A program made the position numbers and the translations under genes. From Zygnema cylindricum (lineage: Eukaryota > Streptophyta > Zygnematophyceae > Zygnematales > Zygnemataceae), in contig JBBHKE010002419.1 of NCBI GenBank assembly GCA_037447655.1, positions 195,472-210,925 on the forward strand: a stretch of DNA of 15,454 nt, given 5' to 3'. The notes beneath the pieces were generated by a model. That model saw only the letters and a program-made list of their open reading frames with translations, did not search any database and was not told the origin of the DNA. Shown here piece by piece: positions 7,911 through 15,454 of this stretch. The first letter of the stretch is position 1. Each line of letters starts with the position of its first letter.

Positions 7911-8605
7911 GGGCGTGTCCCCATGTGGTCAAGTAAGGATTTTTTTCCGTCGTTAACATAGAAAATGGGACTCCCTACTTGAAAATATTACGCCGTACGA
8001 AAAATGGGCAAAAACTCAAATACATTTTGCGTCATCTTGGAACTTGAAAGGTACGGCGATTTGGCAGTATTATCATCGCGACCCACTTCCAGCTCATCTT
8101 CCACTTGCAATGAAATCAAATCGCGACCTGCTTTTAATCAAAATACTACCCTATTGACTAATAGAAATCTTGGGTTGCACGCGTCAAAAGTTTTCATTTG
8201 TTTTTTCGCAGTTGGGAGAATACACGAAAAAAAAATTGTTTGTCCGTTTGCTTATGTTGTCCACTTGTGGGCGTCTACAAATGTCATTTTGTAGACGTAG
8301 GCGATTGCTTATGTCGTTCATGTGTGGGCGTCAACAAATGACAGTTGGCGTCAACAATTGTCCCAGTATGTCAGGAGCTCTTTGTGGCGTACAAATGTCC
8401 GCAGTTTGTTCCGAGACCGTTGGCGTCTACAAATGTCAGCAGTTTCGGTGTCGCAAGTATTGGCGACGTGTACAACTGCCACATATTCAAAATAATGAAC
8501 GCGCAAGTAACGATTCACATAAGCACACTTTGAAAAGTACACCGTAAAATCAGCGCTAAATTCCAAAATAACGTCTCAAAAAATCGTTTACATGGGGACA
8601 CGCCC
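7911..8605 (+). mobile_element. PIF/Harbinger-like miniature element (695 bp)
   Basis: Ends GGGCGTGTCCCCATGT are perfect inverted repeats (16 bp), flanked by TTA (7908-7910, 8606-8608). The left ~100 bp match the relatives at 7048 and 9533 (AAGTAAGG followed by a T-run). The open frames of 60-125 codons in it show no recognisable domain. Confidence 0.88.
8269..8480 (+). repeat. Iterated GGCGTCTACAAATGTC motif
   Basis: Six variants of GGCGT(C)(T/A)ACAA(A/T)TG(T) start at about 8270, 8327, 8347, 8386, 8422 and 8462. The first is paired with an inverted copy (TTTTGTAGACG) forming a hairpin at about 8271-8297. Related words lie near one end of the other PIF-like copies. They may be subterminal binding sites. 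Confidence 0.65.
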
Positions 8606-8618
8606 TTAGAGTGTACTA

Positions 8619-9117
8619 CACCGCAAATCGTAATTAGAGTAAATTACCCTAATTCGGTCGCTCGAAATTTCGACTCTATCACATGAAATAGAGTAATGAT
8701 TCTATTTTTTTTATTATTTGTTTTAAGGTAAAGTTTAATTAGCGTTTTTAATTCTAATATAGCTTTGTTTTAAATAGTGTGGAGTACGGACGACCTCCGA
8801 CCGTGCAAAAATGTACTTTATTAAGTAAACAAGTACAAATAATGATTTAATACAGGCCGTTATTATGTAACTGCGTTTTAACAAACAGCGTAGTGGAAAC
8901 ATCATAGAGACGATAAACTGTACGTTTTGCCAAATACTGTACGAATACCTTATTTACAGTAGAGGATATTAGCGGGCCAAATTAGAGTACTTAAATAAAT
9001 TAGAGTAAACCTCGTAGTTGAAACAGCTCTTTCACACAAATTAGCGTTCGTTACTCTTATTTATTTTTTTAGTTTTCTACTCTAGTTTTTTCATTACCCT
9101 AATTACGATTCGCGGTG
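8619..9117 (-). mobile_element. TA-flanked miniature element, inverted copy of 4360-4860 (499 bp)
   Basis: Inverted ends starting CACCGC(A/G)AATCG match at 22 of 24 bases. TA is at 8617-8618 and 9118-9119. Read on the minus strand it is collinear with copy 1 throughout, including the ACGGTCGGAGGTCGTCCGTA block. Confidence 0.9.
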
Positions 9118-9532
9118 TACATGTTGTCGTCTTGTGTTACTCAACCCACAGCCACGTCAAGAACGTCAATTAAAGTATCCCCGCTCCACAAATAGTAAAA
9201 CAACTTTGTATTTTCAAAATTGTCAAACGATTTCAGACGACGAGGAAAATTAAACGATTTGTTATTTTTTGTTAGTTTGTCTCCTATACAACGAGTAAAA
9301 GTACACGATTTGTTTTGTTTCGTCGGTTTGCTTCCAGTAAGATTTTTAAATTTTAACTTTTTTTTGCAGGGGTGTGAAGCTCCAGATGCCATTTCAGGGA
9401 AAAGAATAACATTTTATTTACAAGAACGCGATGGTGTAAGGGTATGTCCCCATGTACTTGTAACTTAGTGAACTTACTTTGTATTTTAGCGCGGATCCAC
9501 CGGACCCGGTTTTCAAGTGTCCCTATGTGTAA

Positions 9533-10301
9533 GGGTGTGTCTCCATGTGCCTAAGTAAGGGTTTTTTTCTATCGTTTTCCTGTAAAACTAAGAGTCGTAC
9601 CGCGTAAGTTTCAACCATACAAAAAAAAAAGAGAAAATGAGAAGTACATTTTGTGTCATCATCGAATTTAGGATGTACTAAATGTTGTCTTCTTCAATTC
9701 TTCGACCCACGGTAACGCAAAAAAATGTCATCTTCAAACTTTTATTTAAAAAACAGGGAAGATGCGTTTTAAAACAAATTATTTTCGAAAAACAAATAGA
9801 AATATGTATTCGCACGTGTAAACAATATTCAAACAAAATCAAAATAATTTAAGCGACAACGAAAAGTACAAGATCAGCTATGTTTTGTCTGTTTGCATTC
9901 AAGTACGACGAAGCAAAGTACACAGTTTGTTTGGTTTTGTCCGTCTACGTCTGGTAAGAATTTTATTTCAAGATTCTGATGCCATTTCACATCGAGCGGA
10001 CACGCCATGCAAAGGCAAAGTGCATCTTCTTCAACCGTGAAACGACACAGGTTGGATGGCAGTACATCTACAATGTCACGAAAAGGCATGCGACGTCATA
10101 AGCAGTTACACAAAATAACGTGCGTCATCACAGATTGTAGACGTTAACAATCGTCGCGGTAATTGTCAGCGTATATAATCGTCACACCGTTAAATAACAA
10201 TTTCGTTGTTACACATAGGGACATTTAGAATCTGATTACGCCAGATCATCGCTAAAAAACAAAGTAAATTCTCTAAGTTTCAAGTACACGGAGACGCACC
10301 C
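9533..10301 (+). mobile_element. Nested PIF/Harbinger-like element, uninterrupted reference copy (769 bp)
   Basis: Ends GGGTG(T/C)GTCTCC are inverted and flanked by TAA (9530-9532, 10302-10304). The target word GTCCCTATGTGTAA in the host element also exists uninterrupted inside this element itself (minus strand, near 10216-10229). It holds the 71-codon frame described below and subterminal GTAGACGTTAACAATC-type words. It is the template against which the older host element was read. Confidence 0.88.
9874..10089 (-). pseudogene. Remnant first exon of a transposon Myb/SANT-like protein
   Basis: ATG at 10089 starts 71 codons: MPFRDIVDVLPS, then FTVEEDALCLCMA and DVKWHQNLEIKF. Two other copies in the window keep M-[SP]-x-RDIVD-[VI]-x-PS, so this start is conserved across copies. 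The FT-x-EED-x-LC...Q...F pattern resembles the start of Myb/SANT-like (trihelix) domains, and PIF/Harbinger elements are known to encode such a second protein beside the transposase. The tail (NCVLCFVVLECKQTKHS) does not fit and comes from a tandem duplication. This is probably a relic of the 5' coding exon left in a deletion derivative. The domain call is inference. Confidence 0.5.
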
Positions 10302-10423
10302 TAAGAACGTAATCGTAACTTACGTTTGTGATGATTGTATACGTCAACAATACCTGTGAGAGTTGTCAACGTCTACAATCTGTGTTGTCGCACGTTGTTT
10401 TTTGGAGTTGCTTGTGACATCGT

Positions 10424-10531
10424 ATGTCTTACCGTGACATTGTAGACATACCGCCTTCCATCATGTGCCATTTCACGATTGAAGAAGATGCGCTTTGTCT
10501 TTGCGTCGCCTGTTTGCTCAACGTTAAATAG
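10424..10531 (+). pseudogene. Second copy of the Myb/SANT-like exon remnant, nonsense-mutated
   Basis: MSYRDIVDIPPS, then FTIEEDALCLCVA and LNVK, then TAG at 10529-10531 where the sister copy at 10089 has TGG (W). Similarity continues past the stop (HWNFET against HQNLEI), so the stop is a disabling mutation. Confidence 0.6.
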
Positions 10532-10570
10532 CATTGGAATTTCGAGACCCTTACAAAAAAAAAACGTACT

Positions 10571-10672
10571 GAACGAAAACGGACAAAACCAAACAAATTG
10601 TGTACTTCTCTTTGTCGTATTGAACGCAAACGGACAAAACATTGCAAATTGTGTACTTTTCTTTGTCCTTGG
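10571..10672 (+). repeat. 51-bp tandem duplication inside the PIF-like element
   Basis: Two units begin GAACG(A/C)AAACGGACAAAAC and each contains AAATTGTGTACTT. The same duplicated pair is recognisable, diverged, in the copies at about 9860-9955 and 9255-9345, so it predates their divergence. Confidence 0.7.
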
Positions 10673-10989
10673 AAATCGTATGATTTTTTTTGAAGATTAC
10701 GGCACGTGCGAATATATGTTCCTATTTGATTATCAAAACGACCTAGTTATAAAACACATCGCCGATGTGTTTTAAAGATAGGTTTGAAGATGACGTTTTT
10801 TGTCGTCGCCGTGGGTCGAAAAACACAAGACGACAAACTTTCGTACATCCCAAGTTCAAGGATGACGCAACTTGTTCTCTACAAATTTGCGATTGTTTCA
10901 TACGGTTGCAACTTAGGCAGTACGGCGCTAAGTTTACAGGAAAACGACGGAAGAAAACCCTTACTTATGCACACGGGGACATACCCTAA

Positions 10990-11214
10990 GACCATAAAAG
11001 TAATAAACATGATTGTTCACTAAAAGGAACTGATGACCAACAAAATACGAAAATCCTAAAGGACTAAAAGCACACAAAGGTTGTTTAAAAACCTTTAAAA
11101 AAGAAATAGAACAAATACAACAAAAACTAAACCATTCAAACACTACAAACTACCGTAAACAGCGAAGCCTGGACCATGCCGCACTAAATATAAGACTACG
11201 ATTATAGTCTATAT
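10990..11214. other. Unassigned stretch between element copies; small hairpins at its end
   Basis: Presumably the continuation of the old host element, but no match was seen. At about 11192-11229 two stems follow each other: AGACTA...TAGTCT and TGCGCC-GGAT-GGCGCA. Confidence 0.35.
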
Positions 11215-11945
11215 GCGCCGGATGGCGCAAGAATAAGCCTCGCAATTCTCGCCCATCAGTCATCACGGTGCTCTAATAAATAATGGTCGAAGCTTGGGAG
11301 CATTAAAGGGCGGAAAAGATGCGTTGGCGGCAAAAAGCCGACATGAGAGTTCGAGAAGGGTTTTCACGTCCTCTAACTTTACAAGATCGTCGAGCGCAGC
11401 CGTGTAATAAGTTGTCGAAATAAGAGTCTAGGGTACAAAAAATCTCCAAATCAAATGGTGTGAAACTATCAGCTATCTCTTCATCTTCGTAGTCACGTTG
11501 TTTGGAAGTCCCTTCAACTTGAGCCGCAACTTCAGTGTGTAATGTCGCGCACAAGGAAACATGGGATATTGTAACGTATGCGAGGACTACGTCACCGAAT
11601 GTTCTCGCCCCTCAATGTAGAAACACAATATACACAAGGGCCCAATGTGCCCCTAGATTGAGAACGTGGCGGTAGTATATGCAACATCTCACACTTACTT
11701 CTGGATAGGGATTGTATCCCTTACCATGTCGTGTGTTGTTGATTGCTCCTCACTGTGTGGGAAACTTAACTAATGGACTCTTTGCTCGTTTATACGTTGA
11801 CCATTTATTTAACGGGGCTTACCAAAAAAAGAAGGGTATTGCAACCAACCCGTAAGCGAAGCGCAATTAAAAATTGAGGAGAAGATAAACGGAGTGAAGT
11901 AAAAATAGCAATAAGCCAAACTCCAACCCCATTCCCTGAAAAGAA
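11215..11945 (-). pseudogene. Decayed retrotransposon reverse-transcriptase C-terminal region (older relic)
   Basis: Read on the minus strand with frameshifts and stops, it follows the better copy at 13968-15076 in order. GVGVWLIAIFTSLR...QFLIALRLR lies near 11940-11870. HDMVRDTI is near 11730. The block GARTFGDVVLA is near 11610-11580. It ends with KQRDYEDEEIADSF, LEIF, a Cys/Arg-rich stretch and FCRQRIFSAL. The last frame ends at TAA (11303-11305) where the sister has CAA, and similarity continues past it. The protein region corresponds to the C-terminal part downstream of the polymerase core in non-LTR-type elements; the core itself is absent. It is beyond any function. Confidence 0.7.
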
Positions 11946-12579
11946 TCAAAGTCGACCTCACGCTTTATGTAACTCTGAGACCTCCATAGGACCTCAGAGT
12001 AGGCAGCTCACACGAAGCCTCTAGGATAACCCTGACCCCTTTGTGTTTCAGCAAGAATAACTGCCACCCTGGAAGACAAAAAGTCTGACCACCTTCACCC
12101 TTGTAAAGGCAAGACTCCCTTGAGTCTATAGCAAAAAGAATCTATGAATTTGCTCCTCTGAGTAGTAAGTTATGAAGGGTCAAAGTTGACCTTTTGTACA
12201 GAAGCTCTCTAGGAGAGAGGGTCCAATCTATCAAATTTTTCTAAGTCCTATCTCTCTCTAAACTCTATCTACTGAAGTACGGCACCAATCTCACTTTGCC
12301 TTTCATTCACTTCTTCAAACTTCACTATATCACATTCTTTCACAAGGTGGCTCTACGATGACCGGTAAGGAAGGGGAAAAAATAGTTCAGTGACGTTTTT
12401 TAACCATTGCAAAAGGTATTCAAGCACTTCTTCCATCTTAAATAAATAAAAAATCCCAAATATTATTCCTATGTTGCGTATCTCGGAAAAAGACGGCTAA
12501 CAAATCTGACGTTTTTGTTTTTAGTTATTTCATCCGAAAATTTTACCTCGTTTTTATAGGGCTAAAATTCAAAATGAAG
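11946..12579. other. Unassigned stretch, probably partly retroelement-derived
   Basis: It lies just 5' (minus sense) of the older retroelement relic. An inverted repeat ACTCTGAG...CTCAGAGT is near 11970-12001 and a GCTCTCTAGGAGAGAG block near 12203. No open frame or known domain was identified. Confidence 0.35.
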
Positions 12580-12677
12580 AAAAATAAGTGTAAGAGAGGC
12601 AAAGGAAAAGGTGTTTCTTCAACCATGGACAAAATAGGGCTAGAAGGTTGGACGTCTACAATGTCACGCAAAGACAT
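12543..12677 (-). pseudogene. Third, diverged copy of the Myb/SANT-like exon remnant
   Basis: ATG at 12677 gives MSLRDIVDVQPS, and further on VEE, then an unrelated F/L-rich tail to TAA at 12545. Only the first 12 residues and the EE pair align with the copies at 10089 and 10424. The upstream DNA (12660-12770) also aligns with their subterminal region. Confidence 0.5.
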
Positions 12678-12841
12678 GGGACGTCACATGCCGTTATGAA
12701 TAATGCTGTGCGACAAAGATTGTAGACGTTGACAACCGTCACATGACGTATACAATCGTCACATACGTAAGTAAGGAATTCGTCTTTACGCGTCCTTTGT
12801 ACGGAGAATCTTCGCTCAAATTCAAAGTAAGTTCCCTTGAC
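12580..12841 (+). mobile_element. Right-half fragment of a PIF/Harbinger-like element
   Basis: It shares, in order, TTCTTCAACC, TCTACAATGTCACG, GATTGTAGACGTT and ATACAATCGTCAC with 10030-10190 of the reference copy. It has no left end of its own and may be the other half of the host element starting at 7048. No terminal GGG/CCC is seen before the next element's end at 12845. Confidence 0.6.
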
Positions 12842-12844
12842 TTA

Positions 12845-13720
12845 GGGTACATCCCTATGTATTAAAGTATTGACTTTAATCTATCGTTTTCACCCAAAAC
12901 GCAGTTCCATACGAGAAATATTTTATCCGTACAAAGAAATCAATTCTTTAAAAGTACAACAAACCTTAAGTCGATACTTTGAATGTATTTCATGTTTATC
13001 GTCATGTGGACGCATTTTGGCGTTTTCCTTTTTTCGACCCCCGGGCAAGAGAATCCAGCCGGTCAAAAAACTTCATCGAAAATCACCTCGCGACCTGATT
13101 TTAGCGAAAGTATCGCCCAAACAACAAATGACAAATGACCCATGCACGCGCCACACGAGTGGTAAAATTTTAGGACAAGGGAGAGTAATCGCTATTTTTC
13201 TCCCTGCCCGTCACGTGCATGTACGGAAAAGACGAGGATGTACGAAAAAAAATCTGTAGGGTTCTTGGACCTCTAATTTCATTCATGGGTCCTCGGTAGA
13301 ATTTTGCATCGTCGTCGCCTCTCCCCTCTCCCTCTCACACTATCACTTTTATCTCACACTTTTTAGAACGAGGCACGATAAAACTGGTATGAAATGAAAG
13401 ATATTTGAAAAATAAATATTTTGACTACTTTTTATGTATATTTTTATGGCAAGTAGAGCGTAAAAAGTAGAGAAAGCGAAATCAGGTATCCATGGCCGAA
13501 AGTTCTTGAATATGTGACGTCACAAGTGAGTGTGATGTCACAATGTTACAAAACCCTAAACATCTGCAATATCACAAAATTACAAAAATGTAGACGTCTA
13601 CAACTGTCGCTCTTTTTGTTGGCGTCACCAATTTGAAGTCGTCGTCAACCGTCACAAAGTTGTACCTTCGTCTAGAACCGTCACATGTCAAAGTTCCGAT
13701 TTCATTTTCGCACATAACTG
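12845..13720 (+). mobile_element. Eroded PIF/Harbinger-like element, right end not found
   Basis: The left end GGGTACATCCCTATGT follows TTA (12842-12844). It goes on with the family's CTATCGTTTT and CGTACAAAG blocks and a CGCGACCTG block shared with 7911-8605. Family motifs (GTAGACGTCTAC palindrome at 13590-13601, GGCGTCACC, CGTCAACCGTCAC) continue to about 13690. A matching inverted right end is absent. A 129-codon open frame at 12870-13259 has no recognised domain. Confidence 0.5.
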
Positions 13721-13967
13721 AAACCCATGATAAATTAAAAAGCACGATGGTAAACCATCTGAGTCCGGGGGTACAAAAGGGGTGGCATGGCGGAAATTGA
13801 AAAACTACTAGCATGGGAATAAGATAGTAGCACAACAAAAACAAAAAGAAAACAACAACAAGGAAAAGAAAAACACCCAAACTCAAAATGAAAAGCACGA
13901 CAACTGACAAAGACAGAACTACAACCCCAACCCCAACCCAATTAAATAACTACGAAAAGCAACCCCG
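13721..13967 (-). other. Likely 3' flank of the younger retroelement relic
   Basis: Downstream of the relic's TAA. It contains three G-runs (GGGTTGGGGTTGGGG on the minus strand, near 13924-13938) resembling short telomere-like TTGGGG units, then low-complexity sequence. No poly-A tail or target duplication was identified. Confidence 0.35.
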
Positions 13968-15076
13968 TTAGTCCCCCCATCTCGAGGGAGCACGTTGAGG
14001 GAGTTCCGGAACCAAGCGACGATCCATAGCCGCAACAGCCGATCGCAGGAGAATAAAAGCTTGCACTCGTTGTAAAGCCACAGATAAGCATTGACGATAA
14101 AAAGAAGTTAGGACCGAAGGAGGAGGGCTCCCTGGTCCTTGGCGCTCGAAAGGAAGTCGAACGGAAGTGCGGAGACACTCGTCTACTGCAACACCAAGAC
14201 AACCAAAGATCTCGACCGCCATCGGAATAAAGTCATCCATAGGGTCTCGGTGGGCATAATCACGCTCCTTCGCCTTAGCGGCATCACGAGCCGCCACCCT
14301 AACATGTCGAGCCGCCTGACCAACAACTGTAGCTGAAGTAGGGTTCGCCAAAACAATATCACAGAAGATGCGACGGGCACCATCAAGCAGAACAACATCG
14401 ATCTGACGCTTAGGAATAATATGAGAAACTTCCCGGTCCACAGAAAAGCCCCCCTCCGAAGCGATAGTCGCAACAGCATCGCAAATAGTGTCATGCACAT
14501 GGATCAAATCTCCCCCATGGGAGCGATGAAGCAAATGGACACCATCGGCCCCCAAAATGCGACCACATGCGCAAACAAGAGAGTCAAGTAAAGGAGGACG
14601 GGGGAGGCCAAGGCGAAACCGGAGGGCGGTGGTGAACTGAGCCGGTGAGAATCGGAGAGTGGACAAAATCGATGTAGCGAAAAGCCAAGACCCAGAACCA
14701 GGTCCACCACAAAAAAGAACACGTGCACACGAAGAATCAGAGGGAAGCGCGTGGAGAAGGTCAGATTTAATCGTGGTGACAACCCGATCAGAATTCTATT
14801 CTTGGACACGCTCAAAAGATTTTGTAACAAGGGTGGAGAAAACTGGCACATCCACTAGGGCATGGGAAGGAAGAGAACGTGATGCGTCTAATATAGACTG
14901 TTGGAAGGCGAACACACCGTCTGAAACGCGGGGGATAACACTAGCTAGAACGGGGGTGTCCCCAGTCAAGAAACGGGAAACAAGAGCGGAGGCAATAAGA
15001 GACCAACTTTCCAAATATGCAGCGGGAGCAACACGAGCAGTGGATGTAGAAACTAATGGTTTTATTAGTATTTTCT
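13968..15076 (-). pseudogene. Retrotransposon reverse-transcriptase C-terminal region (younger relic)
   Basis: One minus-strand frame runs from just after a TAG (15074-15076) to TAA at 13968, broken only by TAG at 14796-14798. In order it shows AAYLESWSLIASALVSRF, SGSWLFATSI, TTALRFRLGLP, the C-x-CG...H...HD-type cluster (CACGRILGADGVHLLHRS, then HDTICD), DVVLLDGARRIFCDIVLA, KERDY, FIPMAVEIFGCLG and FYRQ...ALQRVQA. I know this series from the C-terminal part of non-LTR-type retroelement proteins in non-seed plants and animals. The catalytic YxDD core is missing, so the copy is 5'-truncated, as is usual for such elements. It is GC-richer than its surroundings. The plus-strand frames opposite it are shadows. 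Confidence 0.75.
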
Positions 15077-15249
15077 AGGTCTGAAAAGAAATATAGAAGT
15101 CGAGGCAGTCTATCTCTAACTTCTCTCTCCAACTCTCAAACTTGTAGCAGTCACTGAGAAATTGGAGAGGAAGCTAGAGCCATGGCTACCTTGGCTATCC
15201 TGAGGTTTACGGGAATTTTATATTAGGGTTTATATATTTAATTAAAATG

Positions 15250-15335
15250 TATGTGCCGGCGGCAGGATTTGATCCATGTACCTACCGGCCGGCAGACAGG
15301 ATATAACCGGTAGCCTTAACCGTTAAGTCTAACAA
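15250..15335 (-). other. tRNA-like or SINE-like block (weak)
   Basis: On the minus strand GGATCAAATCC (15275-15265) matches the RNA polymerase III B box except at one base. TAGACTTAACGG (15331-15320) loosely resembles an A box at tRNA-like spacing. Cloverleaf stems pair poorly, so it is not a functional tRNA; a decayed tRNA gene or tRNA-derived SINE is possible. The rest of 15077-15454 shows nothing else. Confidence 0.25.
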
Positions 15336-15454
15336 TAATGTTACATAGCTTATAGTTTGATAATTATTTAGATATGTATATTAGCGATAAACCATTTAAC
15401 TGAAATGAATTACGGGATACATAGATCCAGTAATATATAATGTACGACTTACGG

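Larger units (their letters stand above)
9440..10986 (-). mobile_element. PIF/Harbinger-like element with a nested relative (1,547 bp)
   Basis: Ends GGGTATGTCCCC are inverted and flanked by TAA (9437-9439, 10987-10989). The first 12 bases of both ends are identical. Without the nested element (769 bp plus TAA) it is 775 bp, matching its relatives. It lies in the opposite orientation to the nested copy. Confidence 0.87.
7048..12841 (+). mobile_element. Old PIF/Harbinger-like host element, heavily interrupted
   Basis: The left end GGCCATGTCCCCATGAG follows TTA at 7045-7047. Its body resumes at 7801-7910, 8609-8618 and 9118-9439, between younger insertions. Each piece lines up in order with the uninterrupted relative at 9533-10301: the TTTTTTCTTTCGTTTTC block, the GTCGTAC block, GTGTACTA-CATGTTGTC, and the ACGATTTGTTTTG block. 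A matching right-half fragment in the same orientation occurs at 12580-12841. A retrotransposon relic and unassigned DNA would separate the halves. The left half is well supported; linking the right half is inference, and the true right end is not identified. Confidence 0.6.

Noticed and set aside
12870-13259. 129-codon plus-strand frame
   Set aside because: It lies within an eroded PIF-like element, has no conserved counterpart in the related copies, and has no domain.
13550-13558. CCCTAA as the possible right end of the element starting at 12845
   Set aside because: The adjoining bases do not match the left end, the target word would be TAA against TTA, and family motifs continue beyond it to about 13690.
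11303-14798. Reassigned stop codons (UAA/UAG as glutamine), suggested by TAA against CAA in the two relics and a lone TAG
   Set aside because: The older relic also has TGA, the Myb-like copy has TAG against TGG (tryptophan), and the hydrolase exons suggest a land plant with the standard code. Ordinary decay explains all of it.
14659-15078. 139-codon plus-strand frame
   Set aside because: It is antisense to the retroelement frame, whose residue order is recognisable.

Overview
This window is nuclear DNA from a eukaryote, most likely a land plant and possibly not a flowering one. The lineage call is an inference. It rests on three exons that read as a plant-type alpha/beta-hydrolase, on retrotransposon C-terminal fragments that recall those common in bryophytes and ferns, and on several miniature DNA transposons with TA or TAA/TTA target duplications. 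There are no bacterial-style operons, no rRNA and no CRISPR array.

Left third (1-4359): the minus strand carries the 5' part of one gene. Exon 1 is 4190-4119, exon 2 is 2783-2641 and exon 3 is 1215-1100. The gene runs off the left edge. Its introns are packed with low-complexity DNA: two 9-bp tandem arrays, A-rich tracts, long purine or pyrimidine runs, and CCTTCA- and AAGTACA-type repeats. The break between exons 2 and 3 is unusual. The two pieces are separated by 1,425 bp, flanked by an identical 10-bp direct repeat (AGGGGACCAA). The frame is restored exactly if one repeat copy is counted, and no AG acceptor is visible before exon 3.

Middle (4360-6488): four miniature elements start with CACCG and are flanked by TA. 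Two lie back to back and share one TA, and one is nested inside another. A fifth member, an inverted copy of the first, sits at 8619-9117.

Right-middle (7048-13700): a nest of PIF/Harbinger-like elements (termini GGG...CCC, 3-bp TAA or TTA duplications). One old host element starting at 7048 was hit by at least four other elements (7068-7797, 7911-8605, 8619-9117, 9440-10986), and the last of these was itself hit at 9533-10301. Most insertions can be checked against an uninterrupted relative in the same window. Three copies keep the start of one reading frame (M-[SP]-x-RDIVD) whose next part resembles a Myb/SANT-like domain.

Right (11215-15076): two minus-strand relics of one retrotransposon family. 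The 11.2-11.9 kb copy is badly decayed. The 13.97-15.07 kb copy is much less decayed and GC-rich. The last ~380 bp hold only a weak tRNA-like block. No complete functional protein-coding gene lies wholly inside the window.
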